Shown: in pieces, positions 29,590 through 38,839 of the stretch
Layout of the letters: each line of letters starts with the position of its first letter
Position numbering within the stretch: the first letter of the stretch is position 1
NCBI RefSeq assembly: GCF_963664415.1
Contig: NZ_OY761445.1
Span: forward strand, 1,886,501-1,950,500
DNA length: 64,000 nucleotides
DNA from: an uncultured Desulfobacter sp.
GTDB lineage: Bacteria; Desulfobacterota; Desulfobacteria; Desulfobacterales; Desulfobacteraceae
Reading direction: 5' to 3'
Position numbers and translations under genes: made by a program
Notes under the pieces: model-generated
Told to the model about the DNA's origin: nothing
The model's input: only the letters and a program-made list of their open reading frames with translations
Databases searched by the model: none

Positions 29590-30622
29590 GGCTCATGTTG
29601 CGTATCAGGGTCGTATAATGGTAGATGGTGATTTTTTCTGACCGAATTCACCTTAGGAGCTTAACGGATGCAGGTAAACATAAAGACTCTGATTGATGAT
29701 ACACAATGTTATGAAACTGTTCGGGAATTGCGCTGGCCGGAAGGACGCCAATGTCCGTTTTGTGAATCCAAACGAGTAATCAAAAGGGGTTTCGATGAAA
29801 AAGAACCTGCCAGGCAGCGTTATGAATGTAAAAATTGTAGTAAACGCTTTGACGACTTGACGGGTACCATTTTCGCTGGGCATCATCAACCCCTAAAAGT
29901 ATGGATTTTGTGTCTTTATTTTATGGGGCTGAACTTGTCCAACAAGCAGATTGCCAAAGAACTGGACTTGGACCGCACGGATGTTCAAAAGATGACCACC
30001 CAACTTCGTGAAGGCGTGGTAAAAAAAAGCCGCCCGTAACTCTCGACGACAAGGTTGAGTGCGATGAAGTCTACATTGTAGCAGGGCATAAAGGCAATCC
30101 CGAAGCAGTATTCCAAAAAGGGAGGGAAGGCCGTCGAAATCGTTTACGAGGTGCTCGTGGGCGGGGTACATTGGAAAAAGAGAAGCCACCTGTATTTGGT
30201 ATGATTCAGCGATGCGGGCTGGTGGTAATCAAGATGCTTGCCAATGTTCGCCGGGTAACCATTGAGCCCTTGATAAAATCAGTCATTTTGCCAGGAACTT
30301 TGATCTACACGGATGAATACGGGATATATAACCGATTAAGCGAGTGGGGGTACAAGCATAAGAGCGTGAATCACGGGGCTGGAGAATATGCCAGAGACGA
30401 GGATGGGGATGGTTTCCATGAAGTCCATGTAAATACGATGGAAGGCTTCTGGTCTTTGCTACGTGGTTGGTTGCGTCCACATCGAGGAGTTTCACAGGAA
30501 AAGCTCCCGTTTTATCTTGGCTTTTTTGAATTCGTTCATAACGCTGGCAAGCGAGGAAAGGCCTTGCTCCATTCACTTGTCGAACTTTTGGTCAGATAAG
30601 ACCTTGAAACACAACATGAGCC
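29590..30622 (+). mobile_element. Second IS1595-like element, in the immunity gene
   Basis: A 1033-bp element with ends beginning GGCTCATGTTG on both strands; the inner parts also match imperfectly. TTTATTTA lies directly outside each end (29582-29589 and 30623-30630), an 8-bp target duplication. It differs in ends and sequence from the element at 28363, so these are two separate arrivals. Its transposase is in two frames. Confidence 0.88.
29668..30599 (+). CDS. IS1595-like transposase in two frames, -1 shift at A8
   Basis: The first frame (29668-30039) carries a zinc-ribbon domain (CPFCESK, CKNCSKRF) and a helix-turn-helix (LSNKQIAKELDLDRTDVQK), and stops shortly after a run of eight As near 30020. 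Reading on in the -1 phase gives VECDEVYIVAGHKGN (first catalytic Asp), then YTDEYGIYNRL (second) and VNTMEGFWSLLRGWLRPHRG, to the stop at 30599. The whole matches an ISXO2-type transposase of about 310 residues. The shift may be programmed slippage or a mutation. Confidence 0.75.
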
Positions 30623-31484
30623 TTTATTTAAAGATGCTATTTCTCCTATAACATCGAGTATCGGCTTTCTTGAAATTGATTTCGAATTAGCGTCAAAGGC
30701 TTATGAGGACTGGATGAAACCAATTCTTAAAGAATATGGCTTTCGTTTAAAAAAAGAGACACTAAGTGAAAATTTTCAGAACATTTTGTTGAAATTGCAG
30801 CCATTAGTATCTCCAATTCGAACAAAATTTCTTTTCATACCAACTAATAGCAACTGGACGGCATTTTTAGACAACGGATGGCAGGGCACTGATGCCTCAA
30901 CTCCAATACAGGTTCTTTCAGAACGGCTGAAGTGCAAAGGATTAGCTATTACCGCTGTACCACATACGATGCCTTCCAAGGTTAAAAGTGATACTAAAGG
31001 CCGATATGGTGCAACGATAATGGAAGTCTACGGACCAGATGGCAACTTCATCCGCACAATTTATTCTTCCAATAATGGAGGCAAATGGGTTTTTGGAGCA
31101 AGTGGTGACCCGTTTAACTTTGAAGATTTGAAGACTTACAAAGCGAAAAAAATTCGTGATCGGTTCACTCCAGAAATCCTTGAAAAATATCTAAAGGAAT
31201 TAGGTATTGATGCTTTTAATGAGGATTTTTATCTCTCTAATCGCTCAATAATGTTTATAAAAGAAGGGACACTCCCTGCCAACTTTAAGGAATACACATT
31301 GCGTGAAGTCAGAATAGCGATGGGAGAAGACTAAAGAATTAGGGCATAAGGCTCGGGGGCACTCACTAAAAGCCTGGTCAAGAGAAAAAATTCTTTTTTT
31401 ACGAGACGAGGTTCTCCCATTAAAAGGCAGAGCCAATCTAATAGGCTAAGTTAAAAACAAATGCCAGCCCACCTCCTCAAACCG

Positions 31485-31612
31485 GGCTTAGGATCTGTGG
31501 GAGCACTGACAGATGAAACAGGTGCCTTGCAGGAAATCTACGCCTACTGATCAGCCTACAGTGTATTTGGGCAGCCCAACGGCACCAGCTACCTGGGCAA
31601 TCCCTATCCAGT
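31485..31612 (+). pseudogene. Relic of a third RHS core end
   Basis: About 125 bases that match the RHS core end (LGSVGALTDETGALQEIYAY, then VFGQPNGTSYLGNPY), with a short disrupting insertion at about 31549-31560 that introduces a stop. It has neither the rest of the core nor a toxin tip. It marks another past rearrangement between RHS copies. Confidence 0.75.
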
Positions 31613-31648
31613 ATAGAAAAATACATATAAATTTCATTCAAACACCAT

Positions 31649-31682
31649 TGGGCCTTGATCGCTGATCAAGGCCCAGCTTTTT
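31649..31682 (+). terminator. Terminator after the second RHS module
   Basis: A perfect 12-bp stem (TGGGCCTTGATC and complement) with loop GCT, followed by a T5 run at 31678-31682. It is a good rho-independent terminator. It has nearly the same core as the palindrome at 21934. Confidence 0.8.
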
Positions 31683-32354
31683 CAGCAAATTGTTACCGTG
31701 CCTGAGCCGGAATTTCTTTGATAGGGTCTATGATGTAACTTATTGACACAACACTCTCACATACTCAAAAAATTAGCAAAAACCCACTGATTATGAAATC
31801 GACTGATCAAGCGACAGCTATGTCTATACATGAACAGTGTGATGCTTGTTGTTGAAGGCGTTGGCTACTTCTGTTATTCCTGCCTGGTTTAAAAACTGGC
31901 GTAGCGACACTGAATACCGGTCCACACCCAATACCTACTATCTACCCAGGTTATCGGCCACAATAGGGAAACGTGAATTTCCATAAAATCTCACTCTGAC
32001 ATAAGCTACTCATCGAATATTGATTTTGAGAGGCATGATCAACGTAACAGAAAGCATGGTGTGCCCATCATCCCAAGAAAAGGAGTTTGTCTTGGGCGTA
32101 GTCCTTGCTGTCTGGCAGTTTCGAATTCTTTGGACAGAGAATCGCTTCCTTTGCTTGGTGCTGGCATTTTTAAATCTTCTTGTAATTTAATTTTAATTTG
32201 GATAAATTAGCTGTATTTACTATTGATTATTCTCAAGAGGACAAAGCACCGGACAAGTCGGATATCATCGCATGATCTCACTGTGGGAATTCGCCTTATC
32301 CCCCACAGTATACCGGCTTGAATTACAACAAGATAAGTATTCAGGAGGCTATGC
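31683..32354. other. Stretch without a recognised gene
   Basis: About 670 bases between the RHS terminator and the chemoreceptor. No frame here looks coding and I see no element ends. AGGAGG at 32342-32347, six bases before the ATG at 32355, belongs to the chemoreceptor gene. Confidence 0.5.
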
Positions 32355-34361
32355 ATGCTCAACTCCATTCGGCAAAAATTGATCTTTTTTTCCCTTTCAT
32401 TGATTCTGATCACGGTGATTCCAGTGGTAATCGCAGTGAATATCCTGATCAACAAATCAGTGTATAACACCTATATAGACAACGTGGCACAGCAGGTTAA
32501 CGGCATTGAACAGTTGCTTGGGGTTTTTTACGACGACCTGGACCAGAATATTGCAACGCTCGTAAACGATAAGGTGATAAAACGAGCCGATGCCTCGATA
32601 AGCAACTATCTTACCTGGGACGGCAGCCCAATGACGCCCTCCCAAAACGGGGGAGTAGAGCAGGAAATATATGAAGTCTTTAAAAATTACGGCGAAAATC
32701 ATCCAGGAACCTTTTACGTCTTTATCGGAACCGAGGACGGCGCTTTTCTCCAGTGGCCTGAAACAAAAATCCCGACGAATTACGATCCCAGAAAGCGGCC
32801 ATGGTATAAACTGGGGCTTGAGAACAGAGGAAAAATTGCAAGAACCGATCCCTATACAGACCTTGTAAGCGGCGCCCTTGTGGTATCCAACGTCAAGTCG
32901 TTCACAGATAGATCCGGAAGGGATTACGGGGTCATGTGCGTGGATATTAGCTCCGATAAACTGGTTAACATCATGACTGGCGTTAAGATCGGGCAAACCG
33001 GATACGCCATGATGCTCCATAAAACCGGCTTGATATTGGCTGATCCGAAGAATAAAGAACATAACCTCAAGAATATCAAAGAGATCGGAGTGGCCGGGAT
33101 GGATGTTATCTTGGAACAGGAAAAAACCAGCTTTGAAATCAAGAAGGACGACACAGTCTATCAGGTAAATTCGTTTCATTCTACCCAAACCGACTGGATC
33201 ATTGCCACCCTGATTGAAAAATCAGAACTCTCCGCTGTTGCTTCCAGGATCAGGACCACGGTGCTGCTCATCACCCTTCTGGTGGTGGTGGTTATCGGCG
33301 TTATCACCTATATCGTCTCCGGACGGGCGATCCGGCCCATCAACCTCATGGTGGAAGGCCTCAAGGATATTGCCCAGGGCGAGGGAGACCTGACCATGCG
33401 TCTGGAAGCCAACAGCAAAGACGAAATCGGTGAAATGGCCAGATGGTTCAACACCTTTGTGGGAAAGCTTCAGGGAATCATTCAGAACATCACCACGGAT
33501 TCTGAAGAGTTGAAAAACGCCTCTGATGCGCTGGAAACCATTGCTGGAGACGTCTCTTCCGGTGCGGAGAACATCTCTAACAACGCCAATGCCGTGGCCG
33601 CAGCGGCCGAAGAGATGAGCACGAACATGTCATCGGTGTCAGCTGCCGTGGAAGAATCCTCCACTAATATCAGTATGATCTCTGCCTCAGCCGAGGAAAT
33701 GACCGCCACCATAACCGAAATTGCGAGTAATACTGAAAAAACGAGAGCCACAAGCAACGAAGCTGTGGGAAAGGCTCAGAACGCATCCCAGGCCATTAAT
33801 GGGTTAAGCCAGTCTGCCCAGGAAATCGGGCATGTGGTGGAAACCATAAACGATATTTCCGAACAGACCAATCTTTTGGCCCTGAACGCCACCATTGAAG
33901 CGGCAAGGGCTGGGGAAGCAGGAAAGGGGTTTGCCGTTGTGGCCGGAGAGATCAAAGAACTGGCCCGCCAGACAGCCGAAGCCACCCTGGAGATCAAAGA
34001 AAAAATTCAAGGGATCCAGTCCTCCACCCTGGAAACCGTATCCGAAATTGAAGCAGTTACCGGCGGCATTGGCAGCGTGAGTGAGATGATCGGGACCGTC
34101 GCGGCAGCGATAGAGGAACAATCTGTCACCACCCGGGAAATTGCCAATAATGTCAGCCAAGCCGCCCAGGGCATTCAGGATATGACCGAAAACATTGCCC
34201 AAAGCTCGGGCGTGGCCAGTGAGATCGCCCGGGATATTGCGGAGGTAAACCAGGCCACAACAGCCATGTCCGACAATTCGGGGCAGATTGACAGCAGTGC
34301 TGGCAGCATCAGTTCATTGGCAGCACGGCTTCAAAAAACGGTAAACCTGTTTAAGGTGTAG
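32355..34361 (+). CDS. Methyl-accepting chemotaxis protein with dCache sensor
   Basis: A 668-residue transmembrane receptor. TM1 is at about 10-32. A periplasmic dCache-type domain follows (about 40-290), with the ligand-pocket motif YDPRKRPWYKLG and ARTDPYTD. TM2 is at about 302-323, then HAMP (about 324-376) and a long methyl-accepting coiled coil with the conserved hairpin tip (LALNATIEAARAGEAGKGFA). It controls CheA and flagellar or pilus motility in response to an extracellular ligand, probably an amino acid or organic acid by family habit. No che genes are nearby. AGGAGG lies six bases before the ATG. Confidence 0.93.
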   Translation: MLNSIRQKLIFFSLSLILITVIPVVIAVNILINKSVYNTYIDNVAQQVNGIEQLLGVFYDDLDQNIATLVNDKVIKRADASISNYLTWDGSPMTPSQNGGVEQEIYEVFKNYGENHPGTFYVFIGTEDGAFLQWPETKIPTNYDPRKRPWYKLGLENRGKIARTDPYTDLVSGALVVSNVKSFTDRSGRDYGVMCVDISSDKLVNIMTGVKIGQTGYAMMLHKTGLILADPKNKEHNLKNIKEIGVAGMDVILEQEKTSFEIKKDDTVYQVNSFHSTQTDWIIATLIEKSELSAVASRIRTTVLLITLLVVVVIGVITYIVSGRAIRPINLMVEGLKDIAQGEGDLTMRLEANSKDEIGEMARWFNTFVGKLQGIIQNITTDSEELKNASDALETIAGDVSSGAENISNNANAVAAAAEEMSTNMSSVSAAVEESSTNISMISASAEEMTATITEIASNTEKTRATSNEAVGKAQNASQAINGLSQSAQEIGHVVETINDISEQTNLLALNATIEAARAGEAGKGFAVVAGEIKELARQTAEATLEIKEKIQGIQSSTLETVSEIEAVTGGIGSVSEMIGTVAAAIEEQSVTTREIANNVSQAAQGIQDMTENIAQSSGVASEIARDIAEVNQATTAMSDNSGQIDSSAGSISSLAARLQKTVNLFKV

Positions 34362-34773
34362 CCTTCGTTATTGAGGCATGTTTCATTGAGACCTCCGCCC
34401 CTCCCTGTTTTTTGGGGATTTGGTCAAAGAGATGGGAAACGTTACCGTTTTGTCAAGCAACTATGGTAGGTATAGTCAAACTGCTTTATGATTATTTTCT
34501 GAAATCTCTCAAAGCAAGCATTCTGTCTATAAAAGCTCGCTTTTCGGGGAGTGGTGATGGGCACAACATCTTGTTCCTCTTCTTTATTCCGTTGAGGGAG
34601 GATAATAATATATTAAATTTATTCTTGCTTTTCGTTGGCCGGAATGGTTAATCTCCAATTAAATTGAATTTTTACATCAACCAGTTTCATTAAAAAAAAA
34701 TGAATAGGCAGAATCCGCCTATCACCATATTGGCCCATTCTGTCTATTTCACTGTTGAAGGCAAAATTGATAT
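34362..34773. other. Intergenic stretch before the cassette array
   Basis: About 410 bases without a convincing gene. A 79-codon frame at 34412-34651 lacks a ribosome site and protein-like composition. A near-perfect 12-bp inverted repeat (AATAGGCAGAAT at 34703-34714, complement at 34737-34748) precedes the first cassette gene. I found no attI or attC site here, so the left end of the first cassette is not defined. Confidence 0.4.
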
Positions 34774-35238
34774 ATGCCAAGCAGAAAGGAACTCAAAGGG
34801 ATCTCATCGGGAATCGCCAGTAGTTTTATATCACGAAACAATGATGTTGATGGTTACTGGGCAATGGGCATTCTTTACAAAATTGCATTCGAATCAGGGG
34901 ATAATAAATTCACTTTAAACTTAATTTCAGGAGAATCATCTCCGAAATTTAAGTACAGCAAACGAATAGCTAATCCTTATCATGAATATTTGCTCAACCA
35001 GCTCGAAAAGAAAGGGTTGGAGGAATATCAGATCGCTGCTGCTATAGTAGAATTGGATTTCAATATTTCACACACAAAAAAGCATAAAATGTTCCGTTGG
35101 ACTTGGGGTGATCCATTTGTGTGTCGAGTTACTATATCAGATGACTTAGGCAAAAAACATATTTATGAGGAATATGGCTGGTGTGCGCAACATAATTCCC
35201 ATAAAGAGCGAAGAAGCACAAGGCGTTACGTCTTCTAA
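34774..35238 (+). CDS. Unrecognised gene of the first cassette
   Basis: A 154-residue soluble protein, AT-rich and unlike the flanking chromosome. I see no motif that names it; the C-terminus is basic (HKERRSTRRYVF). The stop codon lies inside the first attC-like site (35233-35304), the usual position for a gene in an integron cassette. Function unknown. Confidence 0.55.
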   Translation: MPSRKELKGISSGIASSFISRNNDVDGYWAMGILYKIAFESGDNKFTLNLISGESSPKFKYSKRIANPYHEYLLNQLEKKGLEEYQIAAAIVELDFNISHTKKHKMFRWTWGDPFVCRVTISDDLGKKHIYEEYGWCAQHNSHKERRSTRRYVF

Positions 35239-35304
35239 CCCTGCCTTACACTCGGACAGGAACTCTGCTGCGCTTCGTTCCTGCCGGTGAAGGCCACGTT
35301 AGCC
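35233..35304 (+). repeat. attC-like recombination site A
   Basis: A 72-base imperfect palindrome. It has CTAAC at the left and GTTAGCC at the right as outer boxes. The inner arms pair as GGACAGGAAC with GTTCCTGCC, and the loop has the TCTGCTGCGCTTC style. It follows the pattern of integron cassette sites. The crossover point would be after the G at 35298. Confidence 0.8.
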
Positions 35305-35357
35305 TTCTATTGTGTTAATTTTAAACAAATGGAGCAGGTTGTCCGCTAAACAAAAAT

Positions 35358-36029
35358 ATGGAGAAATCAAAGATGAAAGTAATGGCTTTTAACGGGAGCC
35401 CAAGAAAAAAGAAATGGAATACAGTCACATTGCTTGAAAATGCATTAAAAGGGGCTGCTTCAATGGGGGCTGAGACAGAACTTATTCAGCTTTACGATAT
35501 GAAATATTCTGGATGTATTAGTTGCTTTACATGTAAAAAACTCAGCCGTAAAAAGGATGGTGTCTGTTCAGTAAAGGATGATCTTACTTCAGTACTTGAG
35601 CGAGTAAGAAACGCAGATGCTCTCATCATAGGAACACCTGTTTATTATGGTGCTGAATCAGCTGCCACACGTGCATTTATAGAAAGGCTTTGCTTTCCTT
35701 ACAGTAAATATTCAATAGATAGCTCTCTTTTTCCAAGAAACATTTCTACTGCCTTGATATACACCATGAATGTTAACGAAGAAATGGTTAAAATGTCAGC
35801 TTATGATCGACATTTTGAGATTACAAGGATGAGTATCGAGAAAACTTTTGGGGGATGTGAGTTACTGCTATCTACAGATACTTTGCAATATAAGGACTAT
35901 GATAAGTACGAACATGAAATGTTCGACAAGGACGCTAAGATCAAGCGCCACAAAGAAGTGTTCCCGCTGGACTGTGAACGAGCTTTTGAATTAGGCAGTA
36001 AAATAGCTTCAAAACAAATAATTGGCTAA
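35358..36029 (+). CDS. Flavodoxin-like NAD(P)H-dependent FMN reductase, cassette 2
   Basis: A 223-residue protein of the flavodoxin-like fold (NADPH-dependent FMN reductase or iron-sulfur flavoprotein class). The phosphate-binding loop is FNGSPRKKKWNTVTLLENAL, and a Cys pair follows (GCISCFTCKKLS) with the GTPVYYGAESAATRAFIERL flavin loop. Family role: electron transfer or reduction of quinones and small electrophiles. It is carried alone in a cassette of 35299-36089. Its stop TAA lies inside the right attC site. The cassette begins TTAGCC and its attC begins GGCTAAC, which are complementary as required. Confidence 0.82.
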   Translation: MEKSKMKVMAFNGSPRKKKWNTVTLLENALKGAASMGAETELIQLYDMKYSGCISCFTCKKLSRKKDGVCSVKDDLTSVLERVRNADALIIGTPVYYGAESAATRAFIERLCFPYSKYSIDSSLFPRNISTALIYTMNVNEEMVKMSAYDRHFEITRMSIEKTFGGCELLLSTDTLQYKDYDKYEHEMFDKDAKIKRHKEVFPLDCERAFELGSKIASKQIIG

Positions 36030-36095
36030 CCATGCCTTACACTCGGATGGCAATTCCGCTGCGCTGCATTGCCACCGGTGAAGGCTACGTTGGAC
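36024..36095 (+). repeat. attC-like recombination site B
   Basis: A 72-base site from GGCTAAC to GTTGGAC, with inner arms GGATGGCAAT and ATTGCCACC. Its length and most of its sequence match sites A and C. The crossover would fall after 36089. Confidence 0.82.
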
Positions 36096-36118
36096 AGGCA
36101 AAAAAATAAAGTTGAAGA

Positions 36119-37799
36119 GTAACTACTCACCCCCATAAAAAAATGTCAAAAAACTAAAAAAAAGCTTGACAGGTTTTTGGGAGGTATTTTTTTGAAAAAT
36201 CAAATTACATCAAAATATCCTCGTGCTACATAATAATGTGGCATGCATTTGACAATCACAAAAATTTAATGAAATTTTATCCGATTCGTTGAGAAAATGG
36301 ATTGTAGGGCAACTCAGGAGGTCAAAAAAAGCTGTGTTATAATACAAGCATGGCAACGATGAACAAAACCAGTGTTCGAGAAGAAGTCGATCGTGTGAAG
36401 CAAGAGTTTGAGCAACTGAGCTTGGCAGGCAAGGTAACTCCTGAGGTAAAGGTGTTAATGAATAGCATGCTTCTCGTTGTGGAATTGATCCTGTCTGTTT
36501 TTCTCGAAAAGCAAACTCGCAAAAACAGCAAAAATTCAAGTTTGCCTTCTTCTCAAACGGACAGAGATGAAACTGCCAAACCGACTTCTACCGGCAAGGG
36601 AAAGGGCAAAAAAGTCAGTGGTGAAATCAGTAACACCCGTGTTAACGAAACTGTCACCATTGCCAAAGCTGAAACCTGTGATGTCTGCGGCACACCTTTG
36701 GATCAAACTCCTTGCCAGGGGCTCGAACGGCGGACAAAGATAGACATCGTTTTTGAAAAAGTTGTAGAGCACATTGATGCCGAGATAAAGGAATGTCCCA
36801 ACTGCAAGGCGACGGCAAAAGGGCATTTTCCCGAAGACATGCCCGGAAGTTTACAGTACGGTAATGGACTCAAAGCTTTTGCCATTCATTTGATAATCAG
36901 TCAAATGGTTGCTCTCAATCGGGTTCAGAAACAGATATCTGCCATGATCGGCACTGTTATCTCCGAGGCAACTTTGCTCAAGTTTGTATGGAGGCTTTAT
37001 CAATCTCTTGAGGAATGGGAGACAAAATCCATTGAAAGTATCCTTCATGCCCCTTCCATTCATGTGGATGAGACATCATTCCGGGTGGAAGGTAAAAATC
37101 ATTGGATTCATGTATATTCTTCAGGAGGAATCACGCTAAAATTACTTCATCGAAAGCGGGGCAAGGAGGCGATTGTTGATTTGAATATCATTCCCCGCTA
37201 TGGTGGGGTGATCATCCATGATTGCTGGGCATCATATTTATCATATGATCATTGTGGACATGGACTTTGTGGTTCGCACTTATTACGGGAACTGACCTTT
37301 ATTGTTGATTCCAATCAATACAAGTGGGCCATTAATATGAAAAAGTTATTGCAGGAGACTTGTCATATTGTGTCCAAGCGAGAGGATAAATGCCTTACCG
37401 ATAAAGAATATGCAAATTTGCAGAAACGCTACCGCAACATTCTTACACGTGGGGATAAAGAATTACCGGAGATTCCGCCAAAGCCAAAAGGTAAGCGTGG
37501 AAAGATAGCCAAATCAGATGCTCATAATCTTTGGGAAAGGCTGAAAAAATATGAAACAGCGGTATTGTTGTTTGCCAGAGAATCGTATGTCCCCTTTACC
37601 AACAATCGGGCGGAGCGTGATCTCCGCATGGCAAAGGTGAAACAGAAAATATCAGGATGTTTTAGGCGCCGGCATTATGCTCATGCCTATTGTCGAATTT
37701 CAAGCTATCTGCAAACAATGGCAAGCCAGGGTATCAACCCGCTTGTGGCTATTCAGATGGCTTTGACAGGTAAACTTACAGATATGGGTGAGTAGTTAC
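36119..37799 (+). mobile_element. IS66-family element, copy 1
   Basis: A 1681-bp element with ends GTAACTACTCACCC on both strands and the 8-bp duplication GTTGAAGA at 36111-36118 and 37800-37807. It encodes only a TnpC-type transposase, with no tnpA or tnpB, as in the ISBst12-like IS66 subgroup. It is inserted in cassette 3, one base before the ATG of the next gene. It is the same length as copy 2 (43207-44887), and I noticed a single base difference (T/C near 36861). Confidence 0.93.
36350..37795 (+). CDS. tnpC: IS66-family transposase TnpC, copy 1
   Basis: A 481-residue transposase. An N-terminal helical region is followed by a zinc-binding knuckle (CDVCGTPLDQ...CPNCKA). The DDE catalytic domain has the first Asp in SIHVDETSFRVEG, the second in GVIIHDCWASYL and the Glu in NNRAERDLRMAKVKQK. 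The full length with all catalytic residues suggests an active element. A TATAAT box at about 36336 lies just before the ATG; AGGAGG at about 36315 is too far away to serve it. Confidence 0.93.
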   Translation: MATMNKTSVREEVDRVKQEFEQLSLAGKVTPEVKVLMNSMLLVVELILSVFLEKQTRKNSKNSSLPSSQTDRDETAKPTSTGKGKGKKVSGEISNTRVNETVTIAKAETCDVCGTPLDQTPCQGLERRTKIDIVFEKVVEHIDAEIKECPNCKATAKGHFPEDMPGSLQYGNGLKAFAIHLIISQMVALNRVQKQISAMIGTVISEATLLKFVWRLYQSLEEWETKSIESILHAPSIHVDETSFRVEGKNHWIHVYSSGGITLKLLHRKRGKEAIVDLNIIPRYGGVIIHDCWASYLSYDHCGHGLCGSHLLRELTFIVDSNQYKWAINMKKLLQETCHIVSKREDKCLTDKEYANLQKRYRNILTRGDKELPEIPPKPKGKRGKIAKSDAHNLWERLKKYETAVLLFARESYVPFTNNRAERDLRMAKVKQKISGCFRRRHYAHAYCRISSYLQTMASQGINPLVAIQMALTGKLTDMGE

Positions 37800-37808
37800 G
37801 TTGAAGAA

Positions 37809-38678
37809 ATGAATAAAAAGCTAAAATTTGGATTGCTTATTCTCTTAATATTTGGACTCCAGATAGCTATAGGAGTTGTGTTCATTAAACCATATATTTT
37901 TACATGGGGAGCCACTGATCAAGAAATCTCAATGTCAATGCCAGGAGATCATCTGGCGCCATTTATCAGTTCTACACGCAGTATCACAATCAACGCTCCG
38001 ATATCTGATGTTTGGGATTGGGTTATTCAATTGGGTGCAGACCGAGGTGGTTTTTACAGTTACTGGTTTATTGAAAAACCGCTGGGCTACAAATATCGAG
38101 CCCAACATCGTATCGAGCCGGAATTCAAGGATATGAAAGTCGGTCGCATGATCACATCATCGTTGGATCCGTCCAAAAGCGTCATCAAATACAGCTGGCC
38201 CGTTGTCGCGGTGGATCCGGGAAGATCCTTTGTATTAAAAGGATGGGGTTGTTTCCTGCTCAACAAGATCGGCCCCGGACAAACGCGATTGATTGTCCGC
38301 ACCCATGGGCGCCCCTTACAAAGCTGGGTGGAGCATTTGGAGTATTTTTTCATGATGCCCTTGCACTACCTGATGGAGCGGCGAATGCTGATGGGCATCA
38401 AAGCACGGGCTGAAGCTGGACCCGGTCTGCCTTTCTCTTCAACCCCAGATATATTATGGTTTTTAAGCATTTTCCTATCATTTCTTAGCATCATTGGGTT
38501 GTTAATCATCAGCAAGAGCATTCAAATCGAATTGCTAACTATTTTCTATAGCATCCTCTGGCTTTTGACACTTTTTATCTTTTATCCGAATCCAATTTAT
38601 AGCACTACCCTTCTTATATTATTAATTATTAACCTTGCATGGATCTTTAAGATAAGAAAAAGGATTACACAAAAATAG
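37809..38678 (+). CDS. SRPBCC-like membrane protein, cassette 3
   Basis: A 289-residue protein. One N-terminal membrane helix (about 5-27) is followed by an SRPBCC/polyketide-cyclase-like domain (about 55-205, starting STRSITINAPISDVWDWVIQLG) and three C-terminal hydrophobic helices. SRPBCC domains bind hydrophobic ligands; the role here is unknown. The frame is open back into the IS66 element (GTG at 37788), but the first ATG outside it is 37809, one base after the target duplication, so the insertion removed the native upstream region without breaking the coding sequence. Confidence 0.7.
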   Translation: MNKKLKFGLLILLIFGLQIAIGVVFIKPYIFTWGATDQEISMSMPGDHLAPFISSTRSITINAPISDVWDWVIQLGADRGGFYSYWFIEKPLGYKYRAQHRIEPEFKDMKVGRMITSSLDPSKSVIKYSWPVVAVDPGRSFVLKGWGCFLLNKIGPGQTRLIVRTHGRPLQSWVEHLEYFFMMPLHYLMERRMLMGIKARAEAGPGLPFSSTPDILWFLSIFLSFLSIIGLLIISKSIQIELLTIFYSILWLLTLFIFYPNPIYSTTLLILLIINLAWIFKIRKRITQK

Positions 38679-38739
38679 TGTTACTTGTTGATTGATGAAT
38701 TCAGGCTTTAAAAATTACACCTTTGAAAACAGATTAAAT

Positions 38740-38811
38740 GTCCAACCATGCCATTCACTCGGATGGGAATTCCGCTGCGCTACATTCCCACCGGTGATGG
38801 CCACGTTATAA
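38740..38811 (+). repeat. attC-like recombination site C
   Basis: A 72-base site from GTCCAAC to GTTATAA, with arms GGATGGGAAT and ATTCCCACC. Its left box is complementary to the right box of site B (GTTGGAC), which marks the two ends of one cassette (36090-38805, including the IS66 insertion). Confidence 0.85.
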
Positions 38812-38839
38812 GCAGACCAGATAGGTACCTTCTAATAAA

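Larger units (their letters stand above)
29574..31334 (+). pseudogene. Immunity gene of RHS2, split by a second IS1595-like element
   Basis: The ATG at 29574 overlaps the toxin stop (TAATG), as expected for a coupled toxin-immunity pair. After five codons the gene is cut by the element at 29590-30622. Removing the element and one copy of its duplication gives MNFLFKDAISPITSSIGFLE, continuous with the frame to 31334 and about 242 residues long. The downstream part is intact (KFLFIPTNSNWTAFLDNGWQ); such sequences are found in RHS immunity proteins, but I cannot name the family. It is broken as it stands. An internal start at 30714 could make a shorter product. Confidence 0.8.

Noticed and set aside
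34412..34651. A 79-residue frame after the chemoreceptor
   Set aside because: No ribosome site, composition unlike a folded protein, and no relation to neighbours; treated as chance.
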